A DNA stretch of 64,000 bases from the NCBI GenBank assembly GCA_902651635.1, contig CACRSC010000056.1, positions 7,571-71,570 of the forward strand. The letters run 5' to 3'. This document shows, one piece after another, positions 47,001-58,207 of the stretch. The stretch is from Mastigamoeba balamuthi. Lineage: Eukaryota; Evosea; Mastigamoebida; Mastigamoebidae. How positions within the stretch are numbered: the stretch's first letter is position 1; every line of letters starts with the position of its first letter. The notes under the pieces were generated by a model. The model saw nothing but the letters and a program-made list of their open reading frames with translations. It was not told the DNA's origin and did no database searches. The position numbers were made by a program, and so were the translations under genes.

Positions 47001-48916
47001 GACCTACGCCTCTTGGGTACGCTGAAAACCAGAGGGACTGCGGCACCACGGCTGACACGAAGGCAGGATGACCCAGTGAACTATGTTTCGCAAGGAATGG
47101 CTGACGGGAAGTTCTGGGACGACTGGGTAGCCGACGGGTCGGCGTTCGCCCGGGATGGCGTGGACGGAGTCATCTACTTTCTGCCAGACGGCACAGTCCT
47201 CAACAGCATCGGCTTCAACTACGCAGAATCGAGAGTCCGAAACATCACCTCGGAGGAGATGTCAGCGCTGGCTGCGGGACTGCTCCAAGGCAGGATGCCC
47301 TGGGGATCCAATAACACACGGCAGGTGTACGGCCTTCTCTACGACTCCCAAACGTGAGGAACAGTGCCCAGCACCCCGCAGCACTGACAGCGGGCCGCAG
47401 GGAGACCACCAGGCTGGCTGCGTCGTACCCGGTGTGCCTGACACAGGAATCCCCTGTTCTGGGGTGGGTCGTGCTGCTCAAAGACATCGCGAGGCTGCTG
47501 CCAGCAAAGGCCGAGATGCTCAACATGTGCCTTGGCTTCCTCAGCAGAGATGACGGCGGGCCATTCAGCGAGCTCTGGCAGAGCAGCAGGGCCAACGCCA
47601 TCGGGGACGACGCCCACAGTAAAATGCGTTTGTTTTGCCACAAGCAGCTAACACCGGCTAGGCGATTCGGTGGCCACTCTGACTGTCGACGGGAGGAGTG
47701 TGCAAGGGATAGCCCACTCGTGTCCCCCGGGCTCTGACTACATGAACTCCACCGTCGTGCTGGAGGGAGCCGCCTTCAGCGACATCGTGCGAACGCCTAA
47801 GGAGAGCACAGGGTTCACCAGTCCCCCGCAGAGAGGAAACAGGCAGCTGCTGATGCTGGCGATGCAAGACTCGAAGCTGCTGTCGGACAAGAGGAGACTG
47901 TTCGGTGTGCTCCTCTGCATCGAGATAGCACTGCTGGTGTTTGTGATTGCGGGCAGCACTGCCGCGATGGAGCTGCTCATCTTCCGAGGGCTGTCGAGGC
48001 TGAGCAGGGCCATTGCCACAGGGACCTCCACGTCCAAGGGGTCCGTCACGTTCAGCGGCAACAATCAGCTCCAGCGGATGGCATACTCGATCAATGTGCT
48101 CATCATGTACCGTGATATTCAGCACAAGTAAGCCCACTCTGCCTCGCTCGGCCGGAGCTTCACTGATGCGCCAACAGACAGAGCCTCGATGTCATACAAA
48201 TGCTGTTCCCCGTGCACGTGTTCAGCGCGCTGCAGGAGGGGACCATGCCCAACGAGAGGCACGACATGGCCAGCATTCTGTTCAGCGATCTCATCGGGTT
48301 CAGGGACTGGGCCACTGCGGCGTCGCCCGATGCCGTGTCGCAGTTCCTGAGCAGCTTCACAGAGGGCCTGGACGCCGTGGTGGAGCAGTGCTGCGCCACC
48401 AAGATCAAGACCATCCTCGACACGTACAGTGAGGGCACCGCCTCCCCATACTCGCACTGTGCGCTGACGTCGCGCTGCAGTGGCCGCCTCTGGAGTGCCC
48501 GCAGCAACGCCGCAGCACGCGCACGTGATGCTGCAGCTGGCCCTGGAGATGCACAAGTACAGCCAGGGCAAGTCGTTCAGCGGCACCGAGGGCGTCAGCA
48601 TGCGGATCGGCGTGAGCTCGGGGCCGTGCGCAGGGGGCATCATCGGGAAGCAGAGCTGGGTCTACGATCTCTGGTCCGACACAGTCAACATGGTGACTAC
48701 CTCTCCCGACACTTGCCTGTGCATGCGGTCGCTGATGCTCCTGAGCACCAGGCAGCGCGCCTCAAGGCCAAGGCAGCGCCGGGGACTGTGCTGTGCGACG
48801 AGCTGACGTACGCACTGACGGCGGACGCGTACGCCTACGAGGAGGCGCGGGAGGTGGAGCTCAAGGGCAAGGGCGTCCAGAGAGTTCACACGCTGGTCGG
48901 CCCAAGGCCGCTGTGA
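44076..48916 (+). CDS. Cyc1: dual-sensor, dual-domain adenylyl cyclase
   Basis: Two TM-sensor-TM-HAMP-cyclase modules in one protein of roughly 1,300 aa. Module 1: TM ~44100-44200; extracellular sensor 44572-45480, CHASE4-like in plan (inferred); TM2 ~45540-45610; HAMP; C1 ~45850-46650. Module 2: TM3 ~46840-46900; sensor ~46920-47880; TM4 ~47895-47970; HAMP; C2 ~48180-48916. C1 keeps both metal Asp (FLDICNF, TIGDAY) but has VTLSQ where catalytic Asn/Arg would be. C2 has KIKTI, YDLW, TVN and AARL, i.e. the purine Lys/Asp pair and the catalytic Asn and Arg. This division equals mammalian adenylyl cyclase C1/C2, so ATP is the likely substrate. Introns are many and short. The first (44313-44571) is long and repeat-rich, and one at 46143 has a GC donor. 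Confidence 0.82.
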
Positions 48917-49518
48917 CCTGCGTCGTCTCCTGGGCACCCCCCGTTCGCTCCGATGCGATGCGGTGTGCGGATGTCCATGCCTTCTTGACGGCGTTATCAG
49001 GCGCTCTGAGCAGTGCCGAACTGTTTCAAAGAGAGCCGATACGAAAGCTCGGGTACCGTCAGTGCGGGTCTTCTTGTGCCTTTGCGTTCCAGAAGGGCAT
49101 CGGCCACGGCAGCGCCAGAGTCCCGCGACTCTGTGCCCAGCATCCGCCACCCTACGCCGCTTCGCAAGTCTCTGTAAGTCTCTGCCAGCGGTCGTGGCTC
49201 GCACAGCAAGCGCAGGCAGCTTCCCCCAGATTCCCCAGCCCGTGCCCGATAAGGCGGCTGGCTTCTTTATTTCTGCCGCCAAGTCTAAATCGGGAGACTG
49301 GCCCACATTCCACACAAAGGGCGAGGAGCGGGCACCGGCAGGCCGAGATATGCAGAATAGGTGCGAGGTGGTAGAACGATTGCTGAAAGTTGGCACGGTA
49401 GCCATCCCATTATTAACACAGCAGCGAAAGCTCGCATCAGTGCCAGCCCAGCAAGAGCAGCAAGCTGCGACGTGGTCTACTCTCCATTCTCTCTCGCTCG
49501 AGGGAACGAGGGCTCTGT
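48917..49518. other. Spacer between the tandem cyclases
   Basis: This 600-nt stretch carries the 3' flank of Cyc1 and the promoter of Cyc2. Open frames here are short or are shadows, and nothing recognisable was found. Confidence 0.4.
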
Positions 49519-52500
49519 ATGCCAATGGAGAATCACAGCAGCGGGGGCAGGCGCTGCACAGAACACGGCTGCGCGGGCGCCGCGGGGGACATGCGGAGCC
49601 GCGTGGTGGCAGCGCTGGTGGGCGTAGTGGCGGTGGCCGCGGCTGCGATGGCGGCCTCATTCGTGCGCGTCTCGGCCACGCAGCTGCAGGCCATCGAGGG
49701 CGCCCAGGCCTCCTCCGAGGCCGCCATGCTGCGGGGCATGCTTGTCAGCCAGCAGGCTGCCCTGCGCTCCCTGCTGGTGCCCCTGGCCCACATTGTGAGC
49801 TGCTGGTCTTAGTCTCTCTCTTCGCTGCTGACTGAAAATTGGTGTGGGGCACATCCCCGCAGGACGATGTCTACAACTACCTGGCGGCACAGGACCCCAT
49901 GGGGCATTTCTGGATCATGGTGTCGCAGTACTGGGCCCTGCTCGAGACCAACGACCTCGAGGCTGCCCTCTTCGTGCTGCCAAACGGCACCGTGCGTGGG
50001 TCGGTCGTTTGAATTGCTCCCGAAAATTCACTACCGCCTCTGGTTGGCCCTCTTCAGATGCTCAACGGGCTGATGTGGGGTCCGGACAGGGCCTCCAAGA
50101 TCAGGGCCTCGGAGTCCTTGGCCCGGCAGGTCGGTGCCCAGCTGGTCCGCACGGGATCGGCCAGTGGCATCTTCTGGGTTGCCGAGACGTGCGTGTCCCA
50201 GGCGGTGTTGTCCGCAATCCTGACGCTGCACCGCATGACCAGGAACACCGCAGTTGTCGTGCAGACAGAGTACGGGCGCCGTGCGATGGCGGCCTCGGAA
50301 GACGTGGGGTGGCTCGTATACGCCAGGAATGTGCGGTCAATGATGCGCCCCATCGCAGAGACCTCAAACATCTGCCTCGCCTTGTGCGGCACACCCACAG
50401 TCCTCCCGCTCCCTTGACTCACAGAACCCGGCGCAGGCTCACCAGCACCTCCGAGTGCCACGCAATCAAGGGCATCTGGAAGGGCACGCCCGTCCAAGTC
50501 GGCCAGCAGTTCTACGGTTCGTCTGGGCTGGAGTTGATCTTTCGCTCACCTCTCCACTTCTTGTGGCACAGAGGACACGGTCAACCACATGGTGGCCAAG
50601 GCGTCGGAGCTCGCCTGCGCGCAGGTGACGTGCTCGAGCGCCTCGAACCAGACGCACGACACGTACCTGGCCACAGGAGTTGTCCTCAGCGACGGCGAAG
50701 GCGTGGCGCGTGTCTACGCGGTCATTCGCGGCATTCGGTTCGACGCAGAGACCATCGGCACATGTAGCAGACCTCTGCGGGCCCACAGGAGTTCTCACGC
50801 CCCTCGCAGACATGCGGTACATCATCGCCATCTGCTGCAGCGCCCTGGCCGCCATCTTCCTCCTGGTCTACCTGCTGGTCGAGCTCTCTGTGCTCCGCGT
50901 CCTTTCCTCCCTGTCCAGTCAGATCATCCTTGCTGCCACCAATGGGGTGAGGCCACCACTTGCACTCGGTTACCGGTGGCGGTCCATCTGATGTGGTGAG
51001 TTCAGCGCACAGAGGACCGGATCAAGATACGAGGCAAGAGCGAGATCCGCAACGTGACACGGGCTGTCAACGAGCTCCTGTCGGCCCTGGAGCGTCGTAC
51101 AATGTATTCCTCGTGCGTTGCTTTGCTGGGTCTCAACAACTGTAGGCAAACGGAGTTCATCATGCAGAACATCTACCCGGAAGAGGTTCTCAGGAGGCTC
51201 AGGTCCGGGCAGTCGACCAGCCAGACCTTCCAGGACACCTCGGTTCTCTTTGTTGATATCTGCAACTTCACGCTCTGGTTCACTGGCGACCGGGCACAAG
51301 GAAGAACTCACGCCCTCATTAGGTCGTCAGCCCTGGACCCGAAGATCGTGACGAGGTACCTCAACGGGCTCTACAGCAGAATGGATGACATCGTGCACAT
51401 GAACAGGGCCACCAAAGTGATGACCATCGGCGACGCTTACGGTGCGACCATAGCCAGGCCCTCACGGCTGACATTCCAACCACCAGTTGTTGCCAGCGGG
51501 GTTGCTCAGGGGCAGATCGACTACACGCACGACATTTCAGAGATCGCATTCGCCTTCTCAAGGTTCGCAGGTTGTTTGCCCTCGAGCGACCCCTTGACGG
51601 TTCCACAGGCTCTGCGTTGGCAACACCATGGCTGCGTCCGATCGCGAGCTGCAATTCCGGATGGGGATAGCGACGGGGTCCTGCAGCAGCGCCATCATCG
51701 GTCTCAAGAAGAAGTTCTACGAGCTCTGGGGCCCCTCCGGTCCGGATTCCTTGTTCCATCGCAGCACCGAGCTAACTCACAGGCGCAGTGACTCTGAGCC
51801 AGCAGATACAGGAGATGGCCAACCCTGGCTCCATCCTCTGCTGCGGCGCGACCAAGGATGCGCTGGAGGCCCGCAATAAGGGCCACTACCTGTTCGACTC
51901 GTTCGTTGATGCCGACGGAAAGATGCACGCCTGGAAATTGAGCTCAGTTGATAACGATCGGGATCTCTTGGAGACACAGTCGGAGAGGTCGCTGTCCTCC
52001 GCAGGACTGCTGAGTGTCATGGCAGACGACATGTCTGTTATCTACTCTCCAGACGACGGGGAGTCGCTCAGCAGGCGTGTGCTGCGGTCCCTGCGATTCG
52101 GGTCAGTTCTCGGGATCACGGCGCTGCTGGCCGCGTCGATTGTTGCGTTCACCGTGTTCCTGCTGACGATGCTCGACGCTTCCTCCAGGGAGAGCATCAG
52201 GCACAGGGCTGTCGCAGATGGCACGCGGATCTCCAAAGTCCTCAGCGAGGTGCTGACAATCATGCGCCTCGAGGGCGGCCTGTTCTCTGCTTGGGTAAGG
52301 TCTGACCTCACTTTACAGGACTAACTGTTATGCTCGCCGAGCAGACTGCCCCAGTGGACTACGTGTCAGCGGGCATTCCCGACGGGCAGTTCTGGAAGAT
52401 GTGGATCGCTGACGGGTCTGTGTTCAACCAGCAGGGCCTGGACGGCATTGTGTACGTTCTGCCCAACGGGACCATCTTCAACAGCCTGGGCTACGACTAC

Positions 52501-54183
52501 GCGACGGCGAGCCTGCGCAACATATCCACGGAGGAAAAAACTGTTCTGTCGGCACAGCTACTTAAAAAAGATGGGGTGATGTGGGGCATGAAAACCGGGT
52601 CTGTCTTTGGTCTTCTGCACGACCCCGAGACGTGAGATTCATCGCCCATCTGAGACAGTCGTCTCACATACTCACTGCCAGACGGACAACGCGGCTCGCT
52701 GCCTCTGTTCCCGTGCAAATCCAGCCGGGAGCGCCGATTGTGGGGTGGGTTGTTCTGCTGAGAGACGTCACCAGGCTGCTGTCCGCCAAGGCTGAGATGC
52801 TCAACATGTGCATCGGCTTCCTCAGTCTGGATGACGGCGGGCCATTTCACCCTCTTTGGAAGAGCAGCGGTGCCTCGACTGTCGGCAATGATGCCCTCAG
52901 TGCGACTGAAAATAGTCACTTGTTTGAGCACTCATAGCCCACAATCTCAGGTTCTTCGGTAGCCACGTTGACGACAAACGGGAAAAGCCGAGTGGCAGGC
53001 CTCCCATACGCGTGCCCTAGCGGCTCGGACTACATCAACTCCACAACCGTGTTCGAGGGCACTGTCTTCAGCGACCTCGTGAGTAAAAAAGAATTGGTAG
53101 TAGATGAGTGCTCTGACCCTCACATACTGCAGAAGGGGGAGAGGCATCTTCTGATGGTCACAATGCATGACGACATGCTGCTGTCCAGGGAAAGGACCCT
53201 CTTCAACTCGCTCCTGGGCATTGATATTGCACTGCTGGTGTTCGTTTTGGCGGGCAGCATTGCAGCAATGGAGCTGCTCATCTTCATGGGGCTTTCACGG
53301 CTCAGTGGAGCAATCGCTGAAGGGACCTCAACGGCGAAGGGGTCTGTCATCTTCAGTGGCAACAACCAGCTCCAGCAGATCGCCATATCGATCAACATTC
53401 TCATAGAGTCTCGCAATGTCCAGCACAAGTGAGTGCCGCACGCTTGTCATACGGACTGATCGCGAGCACAGAAAAACGGTTGACATGATTCAGACGCTGT
53501 TCCCGCCACACGTGTTCAGCGCGCTGCAGGAGGGGATCATGCCCAACGAGAGGCACGCCATGGCCAGCATTCTTTTCAGCGACATCATCGGGTTCAGGGA
53601 CTGGGCCACTGTGGCATCGCCCGATGCCGTGTCGCAGTTCCTGAGCAGCTTCACAGAGGGCCTGGACGCCATCGTGGAGCAGTGCTGCGCCACCAAGATC
53701 AAGACCATCCTCGACATCTACAGTATTCGATCTATCACTTGACGAGAGACTAATTCACTCTGCAGTGGTGGCATCTGGAGTGCCCACAGAGACTACAACT
53801 CATGCACATATGATACTCAAATTGGCCCTTGAGATACACACGTATAGCCAGGGCAAGTCGTTCAATGGTGACGAGGGCATCAGCATGCGGATCGGCGTGA
53901 GCTCAGGGCCGTGTGCTGGGGGCATCATCGGGAAGCACAACTGGATCTACGACCTCTGGTCTGACACTGTAAACATGGTACAAACCACATTAACACGTGC
54001 GACTGAGCCCCTGTTCACCAGGCAGCACGCCTCAAGGCCAAGGCGTCGACAGGGACCGTGCTGTGCGACGAGCAGACTTATGCACTGACAGTGAATGAAT
54101 ATTCGTACGAGGAGCCACGGCAGGTGGAGTTGAAAGGCAAAGGCGTACAGACAGTACACGCCCTAGTTGGATTAAGGCCATGA
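49519..54183 (+). CDS. Cyc2: dual-sensor, dual-domain adenylyl cyclase
   Basis: Tandem paralogue of Cyc1 with the same plan. TM1 ~49600-49660; sensor ~49860-50765 (ends GVVLSDGEGVARVYAVIRG); TM2 ~50815-50890; HAMP ~51005-51100; C1 ~51140-51950; TM3 ~52110-52175; sensor 2 ~52200-53150; TM4 ~53215-53290; C2 ~53470-54183. C1 has FVDICNF and TIGDAY (metal Asp) and GAVTLSQQI in place of the Asn/Arg helix. C2 has LFSDIIGF, KIKTILD, YDLWSDTVN and, after a 44-nt intron, AARL. Key residues thus match Cyc1. C2 also keeps its own Asp pair, but C1 lacks the Asn/Arg partner, so one working site is expected. Its C1 intron at 51442 has a GT donor where Cyc1 has GC. The start at 49519 is the longest; the ATG at 49591 is also possible. 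Confidence 0.83.
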
Positions 54184-54259
54184 CTACTACATCAACAGAA
54201 CTAAAAATTTGTAATTGTGTCATTTGGAAGCAATTACTGACGAAAACTGAACTTAACCT

Positions 54260-55180
54260 CTCCCAAACGACCCAAATGGAAGAAGGTAAGCCAAGCAATT
54301 AAATAGTTGTTGTTTGTCTGCAATAATGGGCTGGATGTGACCGTAAGATATGTGCAGGCACTTTCCCTGCAGAATTGTTGCCATGCTTGGCTAATGTAGA
54401 TGTGTCCTTGGGGACTGGGATTACAGAAACCTTCCCACTGAAGTTACCAAAGCTCTCATTTATCATGCAGCTGATGTGCACAAGAAGCTCTGGTACACCC
54501 AAGAGCCAAAGCGGTTCATCAAGATGTGCATCTTCCTGACTCTGTTCCGCAATCTCAAGCACATGGGCTTACTCAAGCTCTTGACTCGTATCAAGAGCTG
54601 CCTTGTGCTGAATAAGAAGTAAGTTGTGCAAAACGCCCGTATTCTGCCCTCTCTTTGGGAAGTGGGGAAGGAAGTAGTTCTGAAGGATCACGTTTCCTGG
54701 AAGGAGAGGCCTCCAAGAGGATCCATTTTCTTTAGCCTTTACCCAGGTGCACATTCTGCTGGACTCCTGTGACGTTGTCAACGAGGGAAAACACAAGAAG
54801 GGGGCCAAGAAGCAATATGACTGGTCCTTCAAGGAGAACGCACCAGCAAATAGATTCTGAGCAATGGTAATGAATGGGGCAGTGTGTTACATGTGGGAAC
54901 CCAGGTCCTCGAAGCTCTATGATGGCCACTGGCTCACGGACCACCATTGGGAGTTCCAAGAGCTGTTCCCTGTGAACATGGGAATTGCAGACTGCGCCTT
55001 CCACTGTGGTGCAGAGGGATGAAGCACCCAGAAATCCATAGCTGTATCCCCAAGCCAACCACGCAGAAAACAGACAACAAGCCACGTGAACTTCTGAAAA
55101 AGAAGACCAAACTCAATGTGGCAATTGCAGATGCCTACAGCAGGATCGAGAACATCTTCAGCAAATTGAAGAAGATATAG
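54260..55180 (+). mobile_element. Harbinger-like (DDE_4) transposase relic
   Basis: Several broken plus-strand pieces read like a PIF/Harbinger-type transposase. FIKMCIFLTLFRNLKHMGLL comes first (~54510), then YDGHWLTDHHWEFQELFPVN (~54920) with a possible catalytic Asp in MGIADCAF. The end piece HPEIHSCIPKP...NVAIADAYSRIENIFSKLKK (~55020-55180) has the Arg-Ile-Glu-Asn spacing of the third acid. Frames are interrupted by stops and shifts, and CpG is nearly gone. No terminal repeats were identified. The assignment rests on motif spacing only. Confidence 0.45.
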
Positions 55181-55254
55181 AAGTCCCTCAACCATGAGTA
55201 GGAGGACGACACTATCCAGCAATTTCACCTTGTCGATTTTGCACTTGGGCTTGA

Positions 55255-55835
55255 GACATATGTCTTTGCAGCCAAACGTACCATTCTACCAGTTTCAATG
55301 AAAAAAACTAAGTATGAAAAAAAAGTCGTTTTAAAACGACATTTTGAAATAGGAAAAACAGAGAATGTCGTTTAAAACGACATAAAATTTAAATAAAAAT
55401 GATCTGCAGAAAAAACATTGTTTTGTTTACAATTTTGTTAGAATTGCAGTGATTTGTGTGTGGTGAAATGTATGAAACTGAATTGAGAACATCATTAAAA
55501 CATACCATGAAGAGTAATACCTGAAGATTACATACCAGTGTGAGTGCTGAAAGTGTATGAGTGCATACAGACCGAAAGAGTGTACCTTATTAGGAAGAAA
55601 TGCAGATGTGTAGTTCTGGTGAAACGTGTCTGGTACTGTGAAAATAAAGGGGTTCTGATGCCTGGTTGACAAAGATAACGAGTGGTGAGAATGTGTAGTA
55701 TGTTATATTGATGTCCAGTGTGCATGGACACTGTGCATCTGCTATATCAGCAGATGAATCAATGTCAATGCATTGCAGTGCATGTTATGACCAGTTCTAT
55801 AACCCGATGGCCTGATGGGGATAGGCCACATCTGA
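55255..55835 (+). repeat. Dispersed A-rich repeat, copy 2
   Basis: Partner of 38010-38330. It holds extra internal sequence including two nearby self-complementary words, GTCGTTTTAAAACGAC (~55327) and GTCGTTTAAAACGAC (~55366). The block after GAAAATAAAGGGGTTCTG matches copy 1 again. Family unknown. Confidence 0.6.
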
Positions 55836-56383
55836 ATTTGCTGACAAGAATGGTCTTGAGCATATAATTGGCTCGTGAATGGTACATGTTCCTGAAATGT
55901 CACACTGAAATTGGATAGCAGGCCTAAAAGCAGAGAACCAAATGTCAGGTGAGTGCATAGACATCGGCCTGAACCAGAGGGACCATAGTAGAGCTCATCA
56001 AAAGAGGACTGAGTGAACCTCTCTTGATGAATCTGCTGCAATACAGTCATACTCTGGCATGTAAGTGGAGCAGAAAGCAACTGTAGCCCAGCAGGGTTCT
56101 GACACAGGCCCGAATAGAAACCAACAACAACACTGCTCAGATGGCAGCAGTTGTTGTGGTTATAGGGCAGGTTAGCTCTTCTGAATGAGGCAGGCAACTG
56201 AACTTGTGCAAGAGGAGGCCTAGCCACGGAAAAAGATGACAGGAAAGTGGTGGTCTTGGAGGAAGAAGAGGTTATTACATAGTGACCACCAAAGTCTCTG
56301 CTTTTCTTGTTCATGAATGTGATGATGGTGTCTGTTACAGGAACAGCTGCTGGCATTTCTAACTTTGTTTTTCTCTTGAACAT
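55742..56383 (-). CDS. Hypothetical 213-aa ORF
   Basis: A minus-strand frame beginning MFKRKTKLEMPAAVP and rich in Ser, Leu and Pro. No domain was recognised. It lies in transposon-rich DNA and its last ~30 residues fall in the dispersed repeat. It may be chance or part of a mobile element. An upstream TTTATAGTAC is weakly TATA-like. Confidence 0.2.
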   Translation of the reverse strand: MFKRKTKLEMPAAVPVTDTIITFMNKKSRDFGGHYVITSSSSKTTTFLSSFSVARPPLAQVQLPASFRRANLPYNHNNCCHLSSVVVGFYSGLCQNPAGLQLLSAPLTCQSMTVLQQIHQERFTQSSFDELYYGPSGSGRCLCTHLTFGSLLLGLLSNFSVTFQEHVPFTSQLYAQDHSCQQIQMWPIPIRPSGYRTGHNMHCNALTLIHLLI

Positions 56384-56589
56384 CCTGACTTTAGATTTTT
56401 ATAGTACAAGGTGTGCACTCAGATGGGTGACGTCACTTTTCTTTAAAAGTGGAGGAAGCCAAAAACCGAGGCTGTGTTAATTACATATAAATCGCCCTCA
56501 AATACCGACTTTGCAGGGCATCTGTGGGGAGGCTCTTCTCTGCTCCTCGTTGGACGAGAGAGAGCAGGAGCAGAAGTCATGCTGCATGT

Positions 56590-57126
56590 TCACAACAGCC
56601 ACACTGGCCATTGTGGCAAGAGCAGAGTTCCATCAAGGACAAGGTCGCAGATGGGCTTTCCACCAATCTGGGAGTTTGAGGGATGGCAGGCCTCGATCCA
56701 GTCAATGTTTAGCTCAACAATGTTCCAGCTCTGAAGTACATCCTTGATTGCCTGAGTCATCACAAGGACAATGTCGGAAACCCACGCCAATGACTTGAGT
56801 CCAAACAACCCACGAATGATGCTCTGGGAGAGGCCAACACGAATTACGCCAAACCCAATCGCAACCAGCTCGGCCCAGTCAGTGTGAGTATCAAGGCCCT
56901 CACTTTCAGGGTAAACATGCATGTTAGGAGCACTCTGAGCCCGGTCCAGTCTGCAGCATTCACACAAACCAGCCCGCCTGTGCTTCTTCTCAGCAATGCA
57001 GGCCAAGAGACCACCTCGGGAGATGCAGAGAAGATGACCACTGTTGGCAAACCTCACCCACTTACTGTACAAGCAGAACGTCATCCAGGATCGAAGAAAC
57101 GCAGGGTCCTGGAACAGGACCACCAC
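56590..57126 (-). CDS. Hypothetical 178-aa ORF
   Basis: A minus-strand frame with balanced composition. It has a Cys-containing start (CISRGGLLACIAEKKHRRAGL...CECC) and a helical end (SDIVLVMTQAIKDVLQSW). No family was recognised. It may be one exon of a longer gene, since an acceptor-like CACATCTGGCAG precedes it. Its place among mobile elements makes a host role uncertain. Confidence 0.25.
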   Translation of the reverse strand: MVVLFQDPAFLRSWMTFCLYSKWVRFANSGHLLCISRGGLLACIAEKKHRRAGLCECCRLDRAQSAPNMHVYPESEGLDTHTDWAELVAIGFGVIRVGLSQSIIRGLFGLKSLAWVSDIVLVMTQAIKDVLQSWNIVELNIDWIEACHPSNSQIGGKPICDLVLDGTLLLPQWPVWLL

Positions 57127-57704
57127 CTGCCAGATGTGTGAGAAAAGAACAACGAAGTACTGACCTTGAAGGGTCGATGAGACTGTCTCTGAGACGTCTT
57201 TATTGGGTTAAGGAAAGCTGCAGCGTTCGTGGGGCCTGGACGGGTCCTTGTGCAGCCCACGGTCAAGGACCTGCCTCATGGCGAATGCCTTGCCCTCAAG
57301 CTCTGCAGCCACGAGCTTGAGCTTTGCACGCTGTTGGTTGATGCCTGCTGGAACTCGAGCACTGACCCCACACTGTGTGCAGGGGCTATGTGGTTGTCCG
57401 TGTAGCCATTTAGGAATTGTTAAAAAGGTTTTTTAAAATGCAAATTAGTCTGACTGAGTGCAGTCTAACTTAGAAATGCATTATTAAGAAGATATGAATA
57501 TCATGATATTTATAGATTTTTATTGAAAGAGATATACAAATCTTTATATTATAGTGTCTTTTTCGGAAACACATAGCAGACAGCCACCTGTGCAAAATTC
57601 TGTTCTATCTTTGCTGAAGAGGCTAACAGAGGTGATACAGACAGAGAAGCCCATAAAGACCTTAGCACCAGCAAAACCATCTCCACTGCCATCACGTCAA
57701 GCAA
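57127..57704. other. No gene recognised
   Basis: Transposon-flanking DNA that turns AT-rich from 57420 to 57560. Frames are short with no motif. Confidence 0.3.
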
Positions 57705-57998
57705 TGTAGCGGTGCGTAGCGGACCCTGCCGCAGCAGTGCATAGTGCAATGAATGAACTACACAGTATAGCAAAGGGTCCGCCGCATGCCACTATGCATG
57801 GTTTTGCTACATACCACTACACATGATGCCGCTATGCACTGCTACAGTAGCACTGTATAGCGGCACGTAGCGGCATCATGCGTAGTGGCACATAGCGGAA
57901 CCATGCATAGCAGCATGGGGCGGACCCTTCGCTATGCCGCATAGTTCATTCATTGCACTATGCACTGCTGCGGCAGGGTCCGCTATGTGCTGCTACAT
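57705..57998. repeat. Foldback (palindromic) element of ~294 bp
   Basis: The left arm (from TGTAGCGGTGCGTAGCGGACC) pairs with the right arm (ending GGTCCGCTATGTGCTGCTACA) with few mismatches. The pairing continues through TGCATAGTGCAATGAATGAA and TTCATTCATTGCACTATGCA to the centre near 57850. The body consists of repeated CTATGC / GCATAG words. Such a structure is typical of non-autonomous foldback or MITE-like elements. No coding content. Confidence 0.75.
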
Positions 57999-58207
57999 AT
58001 GAAGGTGCTACGTGCCACTACGCATAAATGTGCTATGCGCCGCTACACAGAAATAAGCTACGTGCCACTACATAATTAGGCAGCACTGAAATCAATTGAT
58101 AACTGCCATCAAAAGGGCAGGCAGGTCATGTTTTTGCTTTCGAGGAAGAGAAGCCCAGCCAGGGCAGCAGAAAACATTCAAGTGAGAGGAGTAGAGAGAG
58201 GAATCAC

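Noticed and set aside
53560-54183. C2 of the cyclases as a second, independent active site
   Set aside because: C2 keeps its metal Asp pair, but the partner Asn and Arg that C1 would have to supply are missing, so only one site per chain is expected.
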